Of a stretch of 64,000 bases of DNA, positions 59,089-64,000 are shown piece by piece; within the stretch, counting starts at the first letter, position 1; each line of letters opens with the position of its first letter. The translations under genes were made by a program, and so were the position numbers. Source of the DNA: Bacillus cereus ATCC 14579 (GTDB lineage: Bacteria > Bacillota > Bacilli > Bacillales > Bacillaceae_G); the NCBI RefSeq assembly GCF_000007825.1, contig NC_004722.1, positions 636,501 to 700,500 on the forward strand, given 5' to 3'. The notes below the pieces were generated by a model, which ran no database searches, was not told where the DNA came from, and was given only the letters and a program-made list of their open reading frames with translations.

Positions 59089-61023
59089 TCATGCTATATG
59101 TTCTGTTTTTTTAATTTCATCAACACTGATATAGTAGCCTTCATCATAATCGAATGAACGATAGATTAAGCAAGCTAAAATACCAATACCACCGATTGCT
59201 GCAAGCCAGAACCAGCTAAATACTAATGCGAAACCTGCAAGACCGAAGAATCCAGACGCAATAATAGGCACACCAGAGTTACTTGGCATGTGAATTGGTT
59301 TAATATCTTCTGCTGCTGGTGTAACTGTTTCTCCGCGTTTTTTCATGTACCAGAAAGCATCAGCTTCTTTAATTTCAGGAAGCTTCGCGAAGTTGTAATG
59401 TTGTACAGGAGAGTGAGTTGCCCATTCAAGTGTACGACCATCCCATGGATCTCCAGTTGTGTCACGTTCACCGTGACGTGCACTCCAAATTACGTTGTAG
59501 CAAAAAAGTAGGAAGCCGATACCATTCATTCCGGCACCACCAGATGCGATTTGGTTTAGCCATCCCCATCCAAGACTTTCAGAGTCAGTGCACACCCAAA
59601 GAGTAACCCCGTATAAACATAAGAAGTACATTGGCAAGAAACAGATGTTGAATCCGCTCATAAAGATCCAGAATGTCCATTTACCTAGGCGTTCATTTAA
59701 CATATGACCAGTCATTTTTGGATACCAGAATGTGAATCCAGCAAGCATAGCGAATACTGTACCTGCGATTAATACGTAGTGGAAGTGAGCGATTAGGAAG
59801 TAGCTGTTATGGTATTGATAATCAGCTGCTGCCATTCCAAGCATAACCCCTGTAACCCCACCGACTACGAAGTTTGGAATAAATGCCAATGACCAAAGCA
59901 TTGGAACTGTAAAACGAATACGTCCTTTATACAGTGTAAACAACCAGTTAAAGATCTTAACCCCGGTTGGAATCGAAATCGCCATTGTCGAAATCGAGAA
60001 GAATGAGTTAACCGCTGGACCTGCACCCATCGTGAAGAAGTGGTGAAGCCATACGACGAAACTTAGTAAAGAAATTGCAACCATTGAGTATACCATTGCA
60101 CTGTAACCGAATAGACGTTTACGTGAGAATGTACTAATGATTTCAGAGAAAATACCGAATGCCGGTAAAATAACGATATATACTTCAGGGTGACCCCATA
60201 CCCAGAACAGGTTGGCCCATAACATTGGCATACCGCCGCTCGCCATCGTAAAGAAGTGAGCATCGAATAGACGGTCAAATGTCATTAATGCAAGAGCAAC
60301 TGTTAATACTGGGAAAGCGAAAATAATGATAATTGTTGTAATTAAGATTGACCAAGTAAACATTGGCATTCTCATTAAAGTCATACCAGGTGTACGCATT
60401 TTTAAGATAGTAACAAGGAAGTTAATACCGGTCATTAGCGTACCGAGACCTGAAATCTGTAATGCAATTGCGTAGTAGTTATTTCCTACGCCCGAAGTAA
60501 ACTCTGTACCTGCCATTGGGAAGTAAGAAGTCCACCCAGCGTCTGGAGAACCACCGATTACGAAAGCGATGTTGAATAACATTGCTCCGACAAAGAATAA
60601 CCAGAAACTTAAAGCATTTAAGAACGGATATGCAACGTCACGAGCACCAATTTGTAATGGTACTACAAGGTTCATTAATCCCATAACGAATGGCATTGCC
60701 ATGAAAAGAATCATTACTGTACCATGTGTTGTAAAGATCCCGTTATAGTGTTCAGCGTTTAAATAAGTTGTTTCTGGGAATGTTAACTGTGCACGGATCA
60801 TTAAACCATCCATACCACCACGGAATAACATGATAACCGCAGAAATAATATACATAGCTCCGATTTTTTTATGGTCAACAGTTGTTAACCATTCGTCCCA
60901 AAGCCATTTCCATTTTTTATACTTTGTTAGTACGAAAATGATTGCTAATGTCACAAGAACGATAGAAGCGTCTGCACCGTAAATAATCGGGTCACCTGTG
61001 ACAAAGAATTCATCAAGCTTCAC
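59089..61023 (-). CDS. qoxB: Cytochrome aa3 quinol oxidase subunit I
   Basis: Catalytic subunit, 644 aa, of the heme-copper quinol oxidase that reduces oxygen and pumps protons. CuB and heme ligands are in FTTHGTVMILFMAMPF (heme a His), WGHPEVYIVILPAFG (CuB His with its Tyr crosslink), WLHHFFTMG (CuB His pair) and SHFHYVL-like AHFHYVLIAG (heme His pair). About 14-15 helices. I start at GTG 61023, spaced from GGAGTG; another GTG at 61032 overlaps that site. The start KLDEFFVTGDP matches B. subtilis QoxB. Confidence 0.94.
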   Translation of the reverse strand: MKLDEFFVTGDPIIYGADASIVLVTLAIIFVLTKYKKWKWLWDEWLTTVDHKKIGAMYIISAVIMLFRGGMDGLMIRAQLTFPETTYLNAEHYNGIFTTHGTVMILFMAMPFVMGLMNLVVPLQIGARDVAYPFLNALSFWLFFVGAMLFNIAFVIGGSPDAGWTSYFPMAGTEFTSGVGNNYYAIALQISGLGTLMTGINFLVTILKMRTPGMTLMRMPMFTWSILITTIIIIFAFPVLTVALALMTFDRLFDAHFFTMASGGMPMLWANLFWVWGHPEVYIVILPAFGIFSEIISTFSRKRLFGYSAMVYSMVAISLLSFVVWLHHFFTMGAGPAVNSFFSISTMAISIPTGVKIFNWLFTLYKGRIRFTVPMLWSLAFIPNFVVGGVTGVMLGMAAADYQYHNSYFLIAHFHYVLIAGTVFAMLAGFTFWYPKMTGHMLNERLGKWTFWIFMSGFNICFLPMYFLCLYGVTLWVCTDSESLGWGWLNQIASGGAGMNGIGFLLFCYNVIWSARHGERDTTGDPWDGRTLEWATHSPVQHYNFAKLPEIKEADAFWYMKKRGETVTPAAEDIKPIHMPSNSGVPIIASGFFGLAGFALVFSWFWLAAIGGIGILACLIYRSFDYDEGYYISVDEIKKTEHIA

Positions 61024-61056
61024 TGTGTTCACTCCAATCTGTTGGAATAATAGCTA

Positions 61057-61932
61057 TTATTTTTTGTTTTTGTAGTAGTTGTAATCACAATATTCAAGTG
61101 ATTTTGGATCTACATAACTTAAGTGGTGACTAGAGAATGTCATACGACCAACTACACCAGGTTTAACAATTTCGTTGTACTTAGCTTCTGTTAGTTTAGG
61201 AGCAGTTTCTTGTACTTCTTTAACCCACTTGTCATATTTCTCTTTAGTTTTTGCTTCAACTTCGAACTCCATGTGTGTGAATCCTTCACCAGAGAAGTTC
61301 GCACTACGGCCTAGGTAAGAACCTGGCTTATCAGCTTGTAAATAAAGATCCATAATCATGCCATCCATTGTGTACTTCATACCACCAAGTTCTGGTACCC
61401 AGAAAGCATTCATTGGGCCGACAGAAGTCAGTTTGAATTGAATTGGTACACCAGCTGGGATGTTTAAATAGTTAACGGTTTCAATTTTTTCCTCTGGGTA
61501 ACTGAATAACCATTTCCAGTTTGCAGATGTAACATAAATTTCAACTGGTTTAATATGTTTGGACTCTTTCGGAACCTCTTCCGAAGCATAAGTTGCTTTT
61601 ACTGTTGGAATCGATAATGCGATAACGATAATAACAGGAACAAGCGTCCAAATAATTTCTAGTAATGTGTTACCGTGTTGTTCAGGTGGCTCATAGTCCA
61701 TATTCTCTGGTTTTTCACGATAACGAATCAAGATGACTGTAAACAGAATGAATACAATTGCGATAATTAATGACATAAGCAAGAATGACCAAACAATTAA
61801 ATCATACTGTGCTTTTGCAACAGGTCCTTGCGGATTTAATACTGCGAGTTTTTTATCACAGCCACCGAGGAACAGAAGTAATGATAACGGAAGAAGCGAA
61901 GCCAACTTCCAAAACGCTTTCTTTAGTTGCAC
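61057..61932 (-). CDS. qoxA: Cytochrome aa3 quinol oxidase subunit II
   Basis: A 291-aa lipoprotein subunit. The signal peptide ends in lipobox LGGC (about residue 24), two membrane helices follow, and a cupredoxin-like outer domain completes it. The CuA ligands of cytochrome c oxidases are missing (PELGGMKYTMDGM replaces the CxxxC site), which identifies a quinol rather than a cytochrome c oxidase. GTG 61932 follows AAAGGAGAT; the frame extends 46 codons further without support. It is the first gene of qoxABCD. Confidence 0.94.
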   Translation of the reverse strand: MQLKKAFWKLASLLPLSLLLFLGGCDKKLAVLNPQGPVAKAQYDLIVWSFLLMSLIIAIVFILFTVILIRYREKPENMDYEPPEQHGNTLLEIIWTLVPVIIVIALSIPTVKATYASEEVPKESKHIKPVEIYVTSANWKWLFSYPEEKIETVNYLNIPAGVPIQFKLTSVGPMNAFWVPELGGMKYTMDGMIMDLYLQADKPGSYLGRSANFSGEGFTHMEFEVEAKTKEKYDKWVKEVQETAPKLTEAKYNEIVKPGVVGRMTFSSHHLSYVDPKSLEYCDYNYYKNKK

Positions 61933-62169
61933 GATTGAAAATCTCCTTTCTCCTTGGATTGAAACTATGCCAATAAAACAATATAAACCTATTAATTTAT
62001 AGAAGGCAATAGTTTTTGATATATTGTTAAAAAATAGACACAAATGCACACTTTTTAAGGTGAATATCATTTGTAACTTGATTACATTGTAAACTATTTT
62101 CCAGGGAAAAACGTGATTGTGAAAATTTTAAGATAAATAAAGTTATACCAGGATATCCAAGAAATAGAA

Positions 62170-62199
62170 AAAAGCTATCTTATCATAAGAAAGATAGCT
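62170..62199 (-). terminator. Terminator of the second MmuP-like permease gene
   Basis: AGCTATCTT and AAGATAGCT around a 9-nt loop; on the minus strand the stem is followed by T6. Confidence 0.8.
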
Positions 62200-62214
62200 G
62201 AATATTTTGTATAT

Positions 62215-63630
62215 TTAGTTTATTTCTCGTATGACAGTTCGTGGCTGTTCAAGTGTGACAATTTTTTTATATTTAACTTGATATAAAATGTAACAAATAA
62301 TCATAAATGGAATGCCACAATAAAGAGCAATTCTTTGATCTGGAATGAAAGCCAAACTAACAAATGTAATGAAATTCAGCGAAAACGCTACGATTGGAAC
62401 TAGTGGATAGAGCGGTGTACGATATTTTAAATCATTTATGTTGCCACCGTTTTTCACGAAATTTCTACGGAAGAAAAACTGTGAAGCGGCGATTGACATC
62501 CAAACGACAACGGCAGCCATTGCTGCAATAGATGTTAAAACTAGAAAGACAGTATCTGCCGCAAATACACTTGTTAGTAAGGACAGGCTAGCGAAAATTA
62601 GGCTGAAAATTAATGCATTTAGCGGTACACCTTTTTTAGTTAATTTCGTAAATGCTGGACTTGCCATTCCTTGTTTTGCCATCGCCCACAGCATACGAGA
62701 ATTTGCGTAGAGACCAGAGTTAGCAACGGATAATACAGCTGTAATAATAACAAAGTTCATAATGTCTGCTGCATATGGGACACCGGCTACATCAAATACA
62801 AGTACAAAGGGACTTTCGACTAGATTAGCCTCTTGCCATGGGAGTAAACCTACAACAACTGATATCGCTAAGACGAAGAAGAAGAGAGTTCGCCAAATTG
62901 TGTTTTTAATTGCTTTTGGAATTGTTTTTTCAGGATTTTCACTTTCGCCTGAAGCGATTCCGATTAATTCTGTTCCTTGGAAGGAGTAATTTACTGTAAT
63001 CATCGTAAGAAGAACAGCTAATGCACCATTTGGAAATAGCCCGCCATTTTCAGTGAAATTATGAAGCATTGGAGCTGGCTTTCCATTAAAGTCTAGTAGA
63101 CCGAACATAACAGCGCCGCCAAGTACGATGAAAATAACAATTGTTGCGACTTTTACACTTGCGAACCAAAACTCTGCTTCTGCATATGCTTTTGCTGATA
63201 AAGCGTTTACGAGGAAGAGTGCTGCTGCAAATGTAACGCACCAAATCCAGGAAGAAACGTCTGGAAACCAGCGTTTCATTAAAATACTTACAGTTGTTAA
63301 CTCTACGCCAACTGTAACAGCCCAATTTAACCAATACATCCAACCGACAACAAATCCAAAACCAGGTGAAATGAATTTGCTTGCATAACTTTGGAATGAA
63401 CCTGCTTCTGGCATAGCGACGGATAATTCACCAAGACATAACATCGTTAAATACATAACAAATCCACCGACTAAAAATGCAAGAATAGCACCACCAGGTC
63501 CGGCATTATGGACAATTTGACCAGATCCCATAAATAACCCGGTTCCGATAACACCGCCGAGTGCAATCATAAATAGGTGTCTACTTTTCATTGTTCGTTT
63601 TAAATCTGTTTGTTCAATTTGTTGATTCAT
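62215..63630 (-). CDS. APC-superfamily amino acid permease (MmuP-like)
   Basis: A 471-aa AAT-family permease with 12 membrane segments, strongly similar along its length to the permease at 3252-4679 (TMKSRHLFMIALGGVIGTG, MLCLGELSVAMPEAGSFQSY, FQGTELIGIASGESENPEKT). Both resemble the S-methylmethionine permease MmuP. The terminal residues differ, so this is an older duplication, not a recent one. GAGGGACAT precedes the ATG on the minus strand. Substrate unknown. Confidence 0.87.
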   Translation of the reverse strand: MNQQIEQTDLKRTMKSRHLFMIALGGVIGTGLFMGSGQIVHNAGPGGAILAFLVGGFVMYLTMLCLGELSVAMPEAGSFQSYASKFISPGFGFVVGWMYWLNWAVTVGVELTTVSILMKRWFPDVSSWIWCVTFAAALFLVNALSAKAYAEAEFWFASVKVATIVIFIVLGGAVMFGLLDFNGKPAPMLHNFTENGGLFPNGALAVLLTMITVNYSFQGTELIGIASGESENPEKTIPKAIKNTIWRTLFFFVLAISVVVGLLPWQEANLVESPFVLVFDVAGVPYAADIMNFVIITAVLSVANSGLYANSRMLWAMAKQGMASPAFTKLTKKGVPLNALIFSLIFASLSLLTSVFAADTVFLVLTSIAAMAAVVVWMSIAASQFFFRRNFVKNGGNINDLKYRTPLYPLVPIVAFSLNFITFVSLAFIPDQRIALYCGIPFMIICYILYQVKYKKIVTLEQPRTVIREIN

Positions 63631-64000
63631 ATGTCCCTCACCCCGTATTTTCTTGAATGTGTGAACTTCGTTTTATTCTGAGTTTTTAATCATTAGTGGG
63701 GGATGCAACACACACTCGGTTTATTTGCTATGAAATGAATGGAGTATGTAAAAAAACGAACTATGACTAAATACTCTAAGAATGTTTGTTAACATGGTGA
63801 TATCTTCACTATGTTAACAATTTTGATTTTAGCAAAATATTCTGTAAATGTATATTTATTTTTCTTTTTATTAAAAATAATTAGAATTTTTATAATTAAT
63901 TCTATGAGCGATAATTCACATGATCTTTCTAGCAAACTAGTAAGAAGAAGGGTACAATGATAAGAGGTGTATCTGTAAAATAATAATTAATGGAGTTTTG
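63631..64000. other. Intergenic region at the window end
   Basis: No gene is complete here. It contains a possible degenerate repeat end (AATCATTAGTGGGGG near 63688), a 15-bp near-perfect inverted repeat at 63786-63820, and, near the end, a promoter-like TACAAT at 63953 in a motif shared with the purine permease leader. GGAG at 63994-63997 may be the ribosome site of a gene beyond the window. Confidence 0.45.
63786..63820. promoter_or_regulatory. Long inverted repeat with GTTAAC half-sites
   Basis: TTGTTAACATGGTGA and TCACTATGTTAACAA pair over 15 bp with one G-T pair and a 5-nt loop. Followed by ATTTTGATTTT, it could be a terminator for a plus-strand transcript or, as no such gene precedes it, an operator. 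Confidence 0.45.

Overview
The window is a low-GC Gram-positive chromosome and almost certainly comes from the Bacillus cereus group (B. cereus, thuringiensis or anthracis; it does not decide between them). The markers are a phospholipase C-sphingomyelinase pair (plcB-sph), immune inhibitor A2 with PlcR-type boxes, the two-TM NaK channel with a TVGDG filter, sortase A, a qoxABCD quinol oxidase, and several copies or fragments of a short interspersed repeat that looks like the group-specific bcr1 family. I see no prophage, IS transposase, CRISPR array, rRNA or tRNA.

Layout. 73-3049: polar amino acid (glutamine-type) ABC importer. 3252-5522: APC permease, OsmC-like protein and a frameshifted HIT protein. 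5703-7650: ECF sigma factor with a DUF4179 anti-sigma-like membrane protein. 7680-9259: WYL regulator divergent from a RibD/DHFR-like reductase. 9273-11353: two-component system, divergent from a cell-wall-binding-repeat lipoprotein (11529-12776). 12933-14872: SulP permease and universal stress protein. 15076-15192: small membrane peptide downstream of a perfect palindrome. 15311-16660: glpT with a terminator leader typical of GlpP control. 16930-19021: MarR-DHA2 efflux operon. 19159-25495: rbsRKDACB-tal, with rbsB frameshifted. 25877-28276: inhA2. 28935-30089: MFS transporter. 30315-31831: butanediol dehydrogenase and NaK channel. 32085-34014: plcB and sph. 34122-36598: PLP fold-type III enzyme plus FAD aldonolactone-oxidase-like enzyme. 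36652-40663: VanZ/RDD protein, two small proteins, uppP and a soluble chemoreceptor. 40884-44985: 3D-domain cell wall protein with a WalR box, HTH/membrane pair, srtA and a YHYH protein. 45016-49817: POT peptide transporter, BrnQ and a DUF2339 protein. 49853-55312: secreted protein, ProY-like permease, AzgA-type purine permease and a second HTH/membrane pair. 55352-57943: GNAT, small membrane protein and CPA2 antiporter. 58161-61932: qoxDCBA on the minus strand. 62215-63630: a paralogue of the first APC permease.

The theme is nutrient import plus secreted virulence and envelope functions. Ribose is imported, phosphorylated and passed to transaldolase under a perfect cre site. Amino acid and peptide importers carry CodY- and cre-like sites. 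inhA2 and plcB each have a PlcR-type box upstream, and sph follows plcB. Nearly every transcription unit ends in a clear intrinsic terminator, often shared by convergent genes. The most interesting features beyond ordinary annotation are the repeat elements that supply gene ends or sit in a 5' leader, the GlpP-like leader, the WalR box, two duplicated HTH-membrane modules, a 22-nt palindrome ahead of a 38-aa membrane peptide, and two single-base frameshifts. I did not find a convincing wholly new system.
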